From assembly GCF_000382485.1 (NCBI RefSeq), contig NZ_AORY01000004.1:310001-374000 (forward strand): a stretch of 64,000 nucleotides of DNA, read 5' to 3'. The translations under genes were made by a program, and so were the position numbers. The notes under the pieces were generated by a model. That model was not told where the DNA came from. It saw only the letters and a list, made by a program, of their open reading frames with translations, and did no database searches. The DNA is from Sphingomonas sp. Mn802worker. Its GTDB lineage: Bacteria; Pseudomonadota; Alphaproteobacteria; Sphingomonadales; Sphingomonadaceae. Shown here in pieces: positions 8,907 through 16,607 of this stretch. The first letter of the stretch is position 1, and the number at the start of each line of letters is the position of its first letter.

Positions 8907-9598
8907 GCGAGCTCGCCGACTGGATCGAGACGCGGCTCGGCTATCGACCGCTTGAGATTGCCCCGTTCGAGCGTGCGCTGACGCATTCGAGCCATACGGG
9001 CGACAGTTACGAACGACAGGAGTTCCTCGGCGACCGCGTGCTCGGGCTGATCATGGCCGAGTGGCTGTTTGAGACGTTCCCGAACGAGCCCGAGGGCAAC
9101 CTTTCCAAGCGGTTCAACGCGCTGGTCACCGGCTCGGTCTGCGCCGCGGTGGTACGCGATCTGGGCGTTGCGCCGTACCTTCGCCTCGGCAAGCAGGCCC
9201 GCGACGATGGCGCTGCTGCCAGCGACAACGTGCTGGGCGATGTGATGGAGGCGTTGCTCGGCGCGCTCTACCGCGAGCGCGGGCTCGATGCGGCGCGCGA
9301 CGTGGTGCGCCGGTTATGGGCCGATCGCATCCACGCCGATGGCGTCGCGCCGCAGCACCCCAAATCCGCGCTGCAGGAATGGGCCGCCGCCAACCGCCGC
9401 GCGACCCCGGCCTATGAAGTCACCGACCGCTCCGGTCCCGGCCATGCACCGCGCTTCACCGTCCGCGTCGCCGTCGGCAAGGATGAGACCAGCGCGACCG
9501 GCACCAGCAAGCAGGAAGCCGAAACCGCCGCCGCCGCCGCCCTGCTCGACATCCTGCGCCAGCAAACCCCACCACCCAAACGCCGCCGTCGCGGCTGA
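8903..9598 (+). CDS. rnc: Ribonuclease III
   Basis: Double-strand-specific endoribonuclease that matures rRNA precursors and turns over structured RNAs; 231 residues. The catalytic core is ERQEFLGDRVLGL plus DNVLGDVMEALLGALY, which together hold the metal-binding acidic residues. A double-stranded-RNA-binding domain follows (PKSALQEWAAANRR, GTSKQEAETAAAAALLD), and the tail is basic (PPPKRRRRG). I take TTG 8903 as start: it overlaps the lepB stop and GGAGG lies just upstream. era, which often follows rnc, is absent here. Confidence 0.95.
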   Translation: MSELADWIETRLGYRPLEIAPFERALTHSSHTGDSYERQEFLGDRVLGLIMAEWLFETFPNEPEGNLSKRFNALVTGSVCAAVVRDLGVAPYLRLGKQARDDGAAASDNVLGDVMEALLGALYRERGLDAARDVVRRLWADRIHADGVAPQHPKSALQEWAAANRRATPAYEVTDRSGPGHAPRFTVRVAVGKDETSATGTSKQEAETAAAAALLDILRQQTPPPKRRRRG

Positions 9599-9692
9599 GC
9601 GAACCGCCACCGGACTGGCGTTGCGCCGGACAAAGCTACAGTTATGCTGATCGTATCAAGGCGTCGCGTGTAGCGGCGTTCACGAGAGGAGC

Positions 9693-10004
9693 GTGCGTGT
9701 GGTGACCATGACCGTCGTCTACCCCTATGACGCCGACAAGCCGTTCGATGAGGCTTATTACGCCGACCACCACATGCCGCTGGTCAAGGAGATCTGGGGC
9801 GAGGCGGTGACCGGCACCACGGTCTACCACGCGCTTGCCGGACTGTCGGGCGACCTGGCCTTCTCCACGATCGCGCAGGTCGAGTTCGTGTCGATGGAGG
9901 CGTTTCAGAAGGCGATGGCGAACCCGCGCTCCGCTGAGGTGAACGCCGACATACCGAACTTCTGCGGTGTGACGCCGACGTTCCAGCTCAGCCGGCGGGC
10001 GTGA
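9693..10004 (+). CDS. EthD family protein
   Basis: Small ferredoxin-like (dimeric alpha-beta barrel) protein of 103 residues in the EthD family. The diagnostic stretch is FDEAYYADHHMPLVKEIWG. The C-terminal half, AFQKAMANPRSAEVNADIPNF, is also typical. EthD proteins assist or carry out transformations of small organics; the exact role is often unknown. GAGAGGA lies just before GTG 9693; the ATG at 9708 is a possible later start. The stop overlaps the start of the following hydrolase (GTGA), so the two likely act together. Confidence 0.88.
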   Translation: MRVVTMTVVYPYDADKPFDEAYYADHHMPLVKEIWGEAVTGTTVYHALAGLSGDLAFSTIAQVEFVSMEAFQKAMANPRSAEVNADIPNFCGVTPTFQLSRRA

Positions 10005-10894
10005 CGCACGCCTGGACCCCAGCCGCCGACAGCGCGATCACGCTGCGGCAGGTTGCCGCAAACGGACTGACGTTCGAGGTGGCGGAGGCGGGTGAGGGCG
10101 ATCACCTGGCGCTGTGCCTGCATGGCTTTCCCGAGCTCAACTTCTCGTGGCGCTATCAGATACCGCTGCTGGCGGAAATGGGCTACCGCGTGTGGGCGCC
10201 CAACCAGCGCGGCTATGGCGCGTCGTCGCGGCCCGAGGGCGTCACCGCGTATAGCGCCGATCGGATCGTCGCCGATGCCGCCGCGCTGTTCGATGCCAGC
10301 GGTGCTGCCAGGCTGACGCTGGTGGCGCATGACTGGGGCGGGGCGATTGCGTGGATGTTCGCGATCAACCGCGTCCGCCCGATCGAGCGGCTGGTGGTGA
10401 TGAACCTGCCGCATCCGATCTGCTTCGCCGAGACGTTGAGGCATTGGCCGCAGCGGCGGCGAAGCTGGTACATGGCGGCGTTCCAGCTGCCGTGGCTGCC
10501 CGAGAAGGCGATGATCGCGAACGATGCCGCGGCGGTGCGCCACGCCTTTCGCGGCATGGCAGTCGACAAAACGCGCTTCCCCGACGACGTGCTCGACGTC
10601 TACGCCGCAGCGGCGCAAGCGCCGAGCGCAGCGACCGCGATGATCAACTGGTACCGTGCTGCGGCACGCCACCGCGATGCGATGAAGCTGCGCAACGGCG
10701 GGCGGGTCGAGGTGCCGACGCTGATCGTCTGGGGCGAGGAGGACACAGCACTCGGGCTCGAGACGCTGGATGGCACCGAGCGGTTCGTGTCCGACCTGAC
10801 GATCCGGCGGCTGCCCGGCGTGTCGCACTGGGTGCAGCAGGAAGCGCCCGAGGCGGTCAACGCGATCCTCAGCGACTGGCTGCCGCGCGCCTGA
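10001..10894 (+). CDS. Alpha/beta hydrolase, epoxide-hydrolase-like
   Basis: Cytoplasmic alpha/beta-hydrolase of 297 residues resembling epoxide hydrolases and haloalkane dehalogenases. HGFPELNFSWR gives the oxyanion-hole HGFP motif, and PNQRGYGASSRP follows. The nucleophile is Asp in VAHDWGGAIAW, not Ser. The catalytic acid is probably in LIVWGEEDTAL, and the His is in GVSHWVQQEAP. An Asp nucleophile supports epoxide hydrolysis rather than lipase chemistry; the substrate is unknown. The GTG start overlaps the EthD stop, which makes a two-gene unit. Confidence 0.9.
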   Translation: MTHAWTPAADSAITLRQVAANGLTFEVAEAGEGDHLALCLHGFPELNFSWRYQIPLLAEMGYRVWAPNQRGYGASSRPEGVTAYSADRIVADAAALFDASGAARLTLVAHDWGGAIAWMFAINRVRPIERLVVMNLPHPICFAETLRHWPQRRRSWYMAAFQLPWLPEKAMIANDAAAVRHAFRGMAVDKTRFPDDVLDVYAAAAQAPSAATAMINWYRAAARHRDAMKLRNGGRVEVPTLIVWGEEDTALGLETLDGTERFVSDLTIRRLPGVSHWVQQEAPEAVNAILSDWLPRA

Positions 10895-10981
10895 CATGAG
10901 AAGGGGAGCGGAACCCTGCGGCCCCACTCCCCTCAAACTCCGCGCGCTACGCAACCGGCGCGGAATTCTTCGATCAACGGA

Positions 10982-11623
10982 TCAGAAGTGGGTCACGATA
11001 CCCAGCGTCGGGCGGAAGCTGTGCACCCAGCCGAACGACGACACTTCGCCGCGCAGACGGAAGCCCGCGTTGCCGGTCACGCCGCCCAGGCCGATGTCCT
11101 TCGGGCCGACCTCGAAGCCAACGCCGTAGGTGACATCGTCATAGTCGCGGTTGGTGTTCACGCGCTTGTCGAAGTTGACCCACTGGTAGCCGACCTTGCC
11201 GTAGAACAGGCCGCTCTCGCCGGCGCGGAAGCCAAAACGGCCCGCGGCGCCATATTCCCAGTCGATGTCGCCCGAGATGCCCTTGGCGACGTTACCCTCG
11301 GCGCCGACGAAGAACATACTGAGCGGCACGTTGAAGCCAGCGATACCCTCGACCAGCGAGCCGTTCAGCTTGTCACGACGGTTGACGGGGGGGATGCCGG
11401 CCTTGTTCGGCTCGCTGTCGAACTGCTCCCAGCCGCCGCGGATCGCGAAATACGGATCGATGCCGAACGCCTTGGTGCCGTCGGGCGCGGTCGCCGTGTC
11501 GGTGGTGGTCGTCTGACCATAAGCGGTGTCGGTGGTCGACGGATAGGACGCGTCCTGCGCGAAGGCAGGGGCGGCGGCGAGAGCGGACACGGCAACGGCC
11601 GTCGCAAGAACGAGCTTACGCAT
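10982..11623 (-). CDS. Outer membrane beta-barrel protein
   Basis: Exported 213-residue protein. The signal peptide (MRKLVLATAVAVSALAAAPAFA) is followed by a Thr-rich linker and an eight-strand-type barrel with alternating aromatic and glycine residues (AIRGGWEQF, AAGRFGFRAGESGLFYGKVGYQW, YGVGFEVG). The last residue is Phe, as needed for Bam-dependent insertion. It resembles small opacity/OmpA-barrel porin-like proteins. It converges on the hydrolase gene; an imperfect GGGGAG/CTCCCC hairpin in the gap may serve as terminator. Start ATG 11623 is well placed for the signal peptide. Confidence 0.88.
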   Translation of the reverse strand: MRKLVLATAVAVSALAAAPAFAQDASYPSTTDTAYGQTTTTDTATAPDGTKAFGIDPYFAIRGGWEQFDSEPNKAGIPPVNRRDKLNGSLVEGIAGFNVPLSMFFVGAEGNVAKGISGDIDWEYGAAGRFGFRAGESGLFYGKVGYQWVNFDKRVNTNRDYDDVTYGVGFEVGPKDIGLGGVTGNAGFRLRGEVSSFGWVHSFRPTLGIVTHF

Positions 11624-11747
11624 GATGAACCTCGGTATAGTTTTATCTGTTTATCGGGGGTGGCAGTGTCACACCGCGTACCCGAGGCCCACCTAACCGG
11701 CAGAAGTGGACAGGGTTGCGCAAATCGACCCGAGCACCCGCACAAAA

Positions 11748-11850
11748 TCACAACTGTGACCGGAACGACACGCTTCCTTTCGGACGTATGAACGAACCTG
11801 CCACAAAGTTGCCGCAGCGCAACATACCGGCCACAAAGCCGCCGCACCCC
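11748..11850. repeat. Palindrome and 30-bp-period direct repeat upstream of the barrel gene
   Basis: The region between the barrel gene and the HNH gene holds a palindrome TCACAACTGTGA (11748-11759). It also holds an imperfect direct repeat with CCACAAAG at 11801 and again at 11831, each followed by a GCCGCA-type segment. The rest of the 284-base gap shows no gene. These may be regulator sites for the barrel gene; no regulator is implied by the sequence alone. Confidence 0.45.
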
Positions 11851-11907
11851 GCCATGTTCGGCCTTGGTCGCACATGCGGCCTCGGACGACCGAATCGCTG
11901 ACAGCGC

Positions 11908-12240
11908 TCAGCGCGGCCGCCTGGTCGGCGCGTGAAAGTCGGGCGGCTTGTCCGCGATCCAGCGCAGGAAACGCGCCATCACCGGCAGTTCGCGTATCGC
12001 TTCCAGAGTGCCTGCGACCGCCAGCGCGCGGTTGTCGGCGGCGGCGTGGATCGCGCGGTGGCAGATCGGATGCACCGGCTCGGTGTGCGTGCCGCCCTCG
12101 CTCTTGGGCACGACATGGTGCCACTCGACCTTCACCCCCAGCGGCCGACCGCACAGCGCGCAGACCGGCGGCGGCGCGGCACGCGCGGCGAGCGCTTCGG
12201 CTTCCGCCAGCCCCGCCTTGCGCTTCACCCGTCCGGCCAC
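11908..12240 (-). CDS. Small HNH endonuclease domain protein
   Basis: A 110-residue protein dominated by an HNH fold. A zinc knuckle CALCGRP (CxxC) is followed by the catalytic VEWHHVVPKSEGGTH and then HPICHRAIHAAA. Such stand-alone HNH proteins can be nicking or restriction-type nucleases, or domesticated. The N-terminus is basic (MAGRVKRKAGL). It sits beside the candidate repeat element carrying the HTH gene, but I see no partner gene. It is widespread in alphaproteobacteria, so it need not be recently acquired. Confidence 0.88.
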   Translation of the reverse strand: MAGRVKRKAGLAEAEALAARAAPPPVCALCGRPLGVKVEWHHVVPKSEGGTHTEPVHPICHRAIHAAADNRALAVAGTLEAIRELPVMARFLRWIADKPPDFHAPTRRPR

Positions 12241-12318
12241 CGATCCTCCTGCGTGCGGGAGAGCAGACGCGCGGTGCCGCGCCCAGGTTGCATCGTACGG
12301 CTCGCGAAGGGGCGGGGA

Positions 12319-13076
12319 CGCGGAAGGTCACGAAAGTCACACCCCTACGCATGTGTGCGCGCGAGGGCCCCTGGGACGTTTGGGCACGGTCGAGCCGATC
12401 GCGCGACGATCGCACCGCGCGACCTCACGTCGCGTCACGGCAATCCTTCGGTTCGTCGGGGAAGTAATCCTGCACCAGGGTCGGCACCATCTCGCACGCG
12501 TGATCGCCGAGCGTGCCGAGCGAACGCTGGAAGGTGCCGCGTGCGGCATCGGTCATCGCCTCGAACCCGTCCCAGCGATCGCCGGGCCTTCCGCGGGCAG
12601 CAGATGCTGGAGCAGGAAGACGAGCAGCCGGTCGCTCGGCTCGCGCGTCGTTTGGACGAGCGTGCCGTCCTTCCACACCTCGCGCACGGTTCCGCGGGTC
12701 GCGCGCTCGAACGCGAGCGTGGTGAGGCGCACCGTGGCGATCTTGAGCGCCTGATCCCAGGTGCGCGCGAAGCCCTCGGCATCCGGCCGCGCGCGCAGGC
12801 GATAGGCGGAGCGCGACGACACTCCCGACTCCTGACACGCCGCGCTGACCGATCCCGTCTCCGCCAAGACGGTCAGAAAGGTCCGCTGCCGCTCGGCAGT
12901 CCAGCCATCCGCGCGCACGCGCACCGGCACGGGCGGGGGCAGCGGCAGGTCGGTGACGTTGTCATGTGCGAGGTCATGCCCGGTTGATCGAGCGGCGGCG
13001 GTACGGCGAGCGGCCATGTGTGTGCTCCGTGTGAGAGGAGCAGGTGAGGTATGCGGGATCGGGGTGTGTAGGACAG
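12319..13076. repeat. Candidate repeat element A with HTH gene inside
   Basis: The left end (12319-12352) reads CGCGGAAGGTCACGAAAGTC and continues ACACCCCTACGCA. It contains GTCAC twice at a 9-base period. The right end (13056-13076) reads GGATCGGGGTGTGTAGGACA then G. Both ends recur in the same order and orientation at 57466-57567, where only about a hundred bases separate the outer limits. The interior here holds a frameshifted helix-turn-helix gene. The matches are seen; calling it an element is inference. Confidence 0.5.
12425..13017 (-). pseudogene. HTH (terminase-small-subunit-like) DNA-binding protein, frameshifted
   Basis: A DNA-binding protein broken by a one-base frameshift. From ATG 13017 (with CGGAG upstream) the first frame gives a basic N-terminus, then a helix-turn-helix region WTAERQRTFLTVLAETGSVS followed by AACQESGVSSRSAYRLRAR, then FERATRGTVREVWKDG and FLLQHLLPAEGPA. 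It ends early at 12553. The adjacent frame carries an equally protein-like C-terminus (DRWDGFEAMTDAARGTFQRS, LGDHACEMVPTLVQDYFP) to a stop at 12425. One missing base near 12580-12594 joins the two. No slippery heptamer is evident, so mutation or a sequencing error is likelier than programmed frameshifting. Similar HTH proteins occur in multiple copies in sphingomonads, as I recall. Confidence 0.7.
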
Positions 13077-13082
13077 GTTTGT

Positions 13083-13484
13083 CTAGAACGGCACTTCGTC
13101 AGAATCGATCTTTGGAGCTCCTAAAGCGTCAAGGATCGAGTCAAGGACCCGATCGGCGCCAGTAGCGTTTCGACGGGCAATTTCGTATAAATTTGACATG
13201 AGGATAAAGTAATTTGAAGCCGTCACGTGCTGCGGGGCTATCTTGCGACTGAAATACTCATCGGTAAACGTGTCAATCCTAGTGCCGTTCTTATCAAAAA
13301 CGTTTATTATAAACAGGTCCTCGCCTTCATCATTCACTGATGAGGCAATCTCGATCTTTGCGTCATTGACGATCGTGATGTATGAGTTAGTCTCTGGAAA
13401 AGGGGACCATTTAAGTCTTCCTGTCGTCGATCCAATATAAAGGCCCTCGGCGAGTGAGCGGAATTTATCCTCAACGTTCGCCAT
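13083..13484 (-). CDS. Hypothetical protein in an AT-richer two-gene module
   Basis: A 133-residue soluble protein I do not recognise by name. The N-terminal half looks like a beta-rich domain (RLKWSPFPETNSYITIVNDA, DLFIINVFDKNGTRIDTF). The C-terminus forms an amphipathic helix LYEIARRNATGADRVLDSIL. That tail resembles an LYELARRQALGVDKAL-type ending I recall from small accessory-region proteins in varied bacteria; this needs a search to confirm. Base composition is clearly lower in G+C than in its neighbours: the 60 bases from 13261 are 38% G+C by my count. It starts one base after the upstream membrane gene, so the two form an operon. Likely horizontally acquired. Confidence 0.75.
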   Translation of the reverse strand: MANVEDKFRSLAEGLYIGSTTGRLKWSPFPETNSYITIVNDAKIEIASSVNDEGEDLFIINVFDKNGTRIDTFTDEYFSRKIAPQHVTASNYFILMSNLYEIARRNATGADRVLDSILDALGAPKIDSDEVPF

Positions 13485-13485
13485 T

Positions 13486-13983
13486 CTATTGTTCCTTATG
13501 AATGGTAAAGCGTGTCTTCATCAAGATAGTATGAAAAGACCTCGCGGTCTCAAGCTGTTTAGATATAGAGATCTCAGACGCTGAAGCTTTGTCTATTCCA
13601 TTTGAGAGAAGGGCTATTCTACTAGCGCTGTCTTTCAGCGAGGCTGCAAGGTCCTGTGGCATAGAGCTGCTTTCTGAAAGAGAGAGCAGGCAAATGGCTA
13701 ATCTGTCGTAATTAGCCAGTATAGAAGGTTTGTCTAGCGATTGTACGGCGTCGCGTAATGCATCAAGGTAGATTTGCGCTTGAGCGCACTCCTGTATCGC
13801 ATCGAAACCTGCAAACCTCAACTTAAGGTTTGTTATGGCTTCTTCTTGAGCGTGAGAAACAGACTTGACTTGTGATAATTGGTGTAAAGTAAATCCGAAC
13901 CCTGCCACTCCAAGCGCCAAGCCTAGCAGACCTACGATGAGGTTGATTGCATCCGCAGCGCTTGAAGTGGCGAAAGCTAACAC
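13486..13983 (-). CDS. Hypothetical single-pass membrane protein, module partner
   Basis: A 165-residue protein with one transmembrane segment near the N-terminus (INLIVGLLGLALGVAGFGF). A long helical, probably coiled-coil, cytoplasmic region follows (SQVKSVSHAQEEAITNLKLR). It starts at GTG 13983, eight bases beyond the nrdB stop, with only a weak ribosome site. It may depend on nrdB transcription. Base composition is AT-rich relative to the window: the 60 bases from 13561 are 40% G+C by my count. I recognise no family. The layout of membrane helical protein plus small soluble partner recalls sensor-effector accessory modules, but no catalytic motif is visible. Confidence 0.7.
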   Translation of the reverse strand: MLAFATSSAADAINLIVGLLGLALGVAGFGFTLHQLSQVKSVSHAQEEAITNLKLRFAGFDAIQECAQAQIYLDALRDAVQSLDKPSILANYDRLAICLLSLSESSSMPQDLAASLKDSASRIALLSNGIDKASASEISISKQLETARSFHTILMKTRFTIHKEQ

Positions 13984-13991
13984 GGGCTCTA

Positions 13992-15041
13992 TTATTCAGC
14001 CGCCACACCACCGAACATATCCGCTTCCGCGACCACGTCCTCGTTCGCCGGCTTGGCTGCGTTCGCCTTCTTGCGCTTGTCGAACGCGTCCCAGACGTCG
14101 TTCCACTGGCCCTTGGTCGCGGCCTTCGAATATTCGGTCGCGCGGGTTTCGAAGAAGTTGGCGTGCTCGACGCCGTTGAGCAGCGGGGTGAGCCATGGGA
14201 TCGGGTGCTCGTCGATCATATAGATCGGCTTGAGGCCCAGTTGCCCCATGCGCCAGTCGGCGATGTAGCGGATGTACTTCTTGATATCCTTGGGCTTCAT
14301 CCCCTCGACCGGGCCCATCTCGAAGGCGAGGTCGATGAAATTATCCTCCAGCCGGATCGTCGTCTGGCACACGTCGGCGATGTCGTCCTTGACCGCCTTG
14401 GTCAGGCACTGCCGTTCTGCGCAGAAGGCGTGGAACATGCGTATGATGCCCTCGCAGTGTAGGCTCTCGTCGCGCACCGACCAGCTGACGATCTGCCCCA
14501 TGCCCTTCATCTTGTTGAAGCGCGGGAAGTTCATCAGCATCGCGAAGCTGGCGAACAGCTGCACGCCCTCGGTGAAGCCGCCGAACATGGCGAGCGTGCG
14601 CGCGATATCCTCGTCACTGTCGACGCCGAAGTTCTGCATGTAATCATGCTTGTCCTTCATCTCGCCATATTCGAGGAAGGCGCCATATTCGCTCTCGGGC
14701 ATGCCGATCGTGTCGAGCAGGTGGCTGTAGGCGGCGATGTGGACCGTTTCCATGTTGCTGAACGCGGTCAGCATCATCTTGATCTCGGTCGGCTTGAACA
14801 CGCGGCCGTATTTCTCGTGGTAGCAGTCCTGCACCTCGACGTCGGCCTGGGTGAAGAAGCGGAAGATCTGGGTGAGCAAATTGCGCTCATGATCGGTCAG
14901 CTTCTGCGCCCAGTCGCGGCAATCCTCGCCCAAGGGCACTTCCTCGGGGAGCCAGTGGAGCTGCTGCTGGCGCTTCCAGAACTCGAACGCCCAGGGGTAT
15001 TCGAACGGCTTGTACTGCTTCGACGCGTGGAGGAGGGACAT
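13992..15041 (-). CDS. nrdB: Ribonucleotide reductase class Ia, beta subunit
   Basis: Makes the tyrosyl radical that drives reduction of ribonucleotides to deoxyribonucleotides; 349 residues. The radical site is intact: in METVHIAAYSHLL the Glu, His and Tyr have the spacing of E. coli E115, H118 and Y122. DESLHCEGIIRMF supplies the second Glu/His iron pair. The start ATG 15041 has GGAG eight bases upstream; the longer reading from 15113 is not needed. The alpha subunit nrdA is not in the window; two tiny membrane-protein genes precede nrdB instead. Confidence 0.97.
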   Translation of the reverse strand: MSLLHASKQYKPFEYPWAFEFWKRQQQLHWLPEEVPLGEDCRDWAQKLTDHERNLLTQIFRFFTQADVEVQDCYHEKYGRVFKPTEIKMMLTAFSNMETVHIAAYSHLLDTIGMPESEYGAFLEYGEMKDKHDYMQNFGVDSDEDIARTLAMFGGFTEGVQLFASFAMLMNFPRFNKMKGMGQIVSWSVRDESLHCEGIIRMFHAFCAERQCLTKAVKDDIADVCQTTIRLEDNFIDLAFEMGPVEGMKPKDIKKYIRYIADWRMGQLGLKPIYMIDEHPIPWLTPLLNGVEHANFFETRATEYSKAATKGQWNDVWDAFDKRKKANAAKPANEDVVAEADMFGGVAAE

Positions 15042-15046
15042 GGGGG

Positions 15047-15256
15047 TTACTCCGACAGGATGGTGTTGAGGTGGTGGCCGGCGACGCCAAGCGTCAGCGC
15101 GCCGAGGAAACAATCGCGCGCGCCGATAAGCGCGGCGCGGGTGGGTGCGCGAAACGGCAGATGGCGGCGGCGCAGTTGCACGAGCCCGAGCGCGAACAGC
15201 AACGCGCCCGCGATCAGCAGCGCCGCCGTCGCGAGGAGCGCGAGCGGATGCCTCAC
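15047..15256 (-). CDS. Small membrane protein upstream of nrdB
   Basis: A 69-residue hypothetical with an N-terminal transmembrane helix (LALLATAALLIAGALLFALG). A basic stretch LRRRHLPFR follows, then a second hydrophobic segment. Its TAA lies five bases from the nrdB start and just beyond the nrdB ribosome site, so the genes are probably co-transcribed. The GTG start overlaps the preceding stop (GTGA). Function unknown; conservation of reading frame and coupling argue that it is real. Confidence 0.65.
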   Translation of the reverse strand: MRHPLALLATAALLIAGALLFALGLVQLRRRHLPFRAPTRAALIGARDCFLGALTLGVAGHHLNTILSE

Positions 15257-15489
15257 AACACGTCGCTCTCGACGCTATGGGTTAACGTCGCGTCTTCGCT
15301 GCTCCACCGCTGCATCGCCGCCGCGCTCATCGCCAGCACCGCGCCGCCCGACAGCAGCATGATGCCGACCATGCGGAACACATAGACCTTGGCCGGCCCA
15401 CTCGGCCGGGTGAGCGCGAGGAGCAACCCTGCGCCGGTCAGCGCCAGGATAGCGGCGACCGCGTACATGATGATGATCTGCCAGCTCAT
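15253..15489 (-). CDS. Small two-helix membrane protein
   Basis: A 78-residue hypothetical with two hydrophobic segments: IIIMYAVAAILALTGAGLLL and VFRMVGIMLLSGGAVLAMSA. I start it at ATG 15489 (MSWQIIIMY); the longer reading upstream has no protein-like character. It is coupled to the next small gene by a GTGA overlap and leads the run toward nrdB. No family is recognised. Confidence 0.65.
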   Translation of the reverse strand: MSWQIIIMYAVAAILALTGAGLLLALTRPSGPAKVYVFRMVGIMLLSGGAVLAMSAAAMQRWSSEDATLTHSVESDVL

Positions 15490-15578
15490 GCCTCGTGCGC
15501 CGATGCGTGCGCCTGAGATGCGACCAATGGCTGGGTTGTGCGTTCGGCCCCCGACCCCATCAAGCAAGGAGTGACACG

Positions 15579-15827
15579 ATGGTCGACGCCAGCCAGATCC
15601 AGGAACATGCCGAAGTCATCGGTGCCGACGGCACGCACGTCGGCACCGTCGACCACGTCGAGGGCGACCGCATCAAGCTGACCAAGAACGACTCGCCGCA
15701 GACCGAGGACGGGCAGGGCGCCAAGCACCATTACATCTCGCTCGGCCTCGTCGCCGATGTCGAGGACGGCAAGGTGCGACTGTCGGCGAACGGCGCCGAG
15801 GCGGTGCAGTTCGAGGAATCGGAGTAA
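15579..15827 (+). CDS. DUF2171 family protein
   Basis: An 82-residue soluble protein with a PRC-barrel-like DUF2171 pattern (VIGADGTHVGTVDHVEGDRI then KLTKNDSPQ, HHYISLGLVADVEDGKVRLS). DUF2171 proteins are common in proteobacteria and often stress-associated; activity is unknown. AAGGA precedes ATG 15579 by eight bases, which fixes the start and excludes the longer in-frame reading. It stands alone, divergent from the small membrane genes. Confidence 0.85.
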   Translation: MVDASQIQEHAEVIGADGTHVGTVDHVEGDRIKLTKNDSPQTEDGQGAKHHYISLGLVADVEDGKVRLSANGAEAVQFEESE

Positions 15828-16607
15828 CGCACGACTGCCCACACGGGCGTGTGCAGCCCCGGTTCGCGTGTCCCTAACGGGCAGGCGGGCCGGGGTTTCT
15901 GCTATGTGGCGTGCGCGTCGGCGAGACATGACCGAGCCCGCACGCGACACCGCGACGCGCGTGGATCGCGCTGCGGCGTGCATCGTGTCTCGGCTCGGTT
16001 CGATCAACATCTGCTCCCGGTGCATGGCGGCGAGACGCTTGCCGACCTGCCTGCGGATGATACGGGAAAGCGGGTCGCATCACCACCCCGCTCCGGCGAT
16101 CGCCACGACGTTTTTCTGTGCACAAATCGGCTATGTAGGTGTGAATGCCGGCGCCGCCCGCTAGATATAGTGCGTATGCCGATCGCCTGCGCACGTGTCG
16201 GGCGAGGGATCGGCGCAGGGACGTACCCGCTATGTTCGCGCGTGTCATCGAGTCGGATCGACGACGCGCGCCCAATTATCGCCTTACGTGCGATACGTGC
16301 CGCAGAGCGTTGAACACGGCGGCGACGGGAAGTGCAGTTTTTTCAGTGGCACCGGACACCGGCCTCTGCGCTGGCGAGAGTCATGATGGCGCCCCAGCCG
16401 GCAAGGTCACAGTGCCCTTACCTTTGATCGCCCGACGCGGTGAATCTTGTGAGGCTCGAAGAGCGGCTCCATCGTGCGCATCGACATGGTGGCCGCTTGG
16501 ATCAGCGCGCCCTGTTTCAATTCGCTAGAAGTCGCGGCACAAACACAACGTCTCGATCGCCCGGCAAGCGGCCCGCCGCGATCATGCGGCAGGTCCCGCG
16601 TATCGGA
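15828..16607. other. 780-base stretch without a recognisable gene
   Basis: Several open frames cross this stretch on both strands. All are Arg/Ser/Ala-rich, lack ribosome sites and match no pattern I know. A less G+C-rich patch with TTTTTCTGTGCACAAATCGG near 16111-16130 could be a promoter or site, but nothing downstream clearly uses it. I see no tRNA fold, repeat array or insertion-sequence end. It may be decayed sequence or hold an RNA gene I cannot detect. Confidence 0.5.

Noticed and set aside
11748..11759. CRP-type site TCACA..TGTGA
   Set aside because: The half-sites are in inverse order and the spacer is two bases, so it does not fit a CRP/FNR site.
11932..12987. Plus-strand frames across the HNH/HTH region
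   Set aside because: They are shadows; the minus-strand HNH and helix-turn-helix motifs are convincing.
12425..13017. Programmed frameshifting in the HTH gene
   Set aside because: No X-XXY-YYZ slippery heptamer or downstream structure is evident; a lost base is simpler.
15849..16528. Several 120-150-residue frames in the empty stretch
   Set aside because: Arg/Ser/Ala-rich with no ribosome site or motif; frames overlap on both strands with equal merit.
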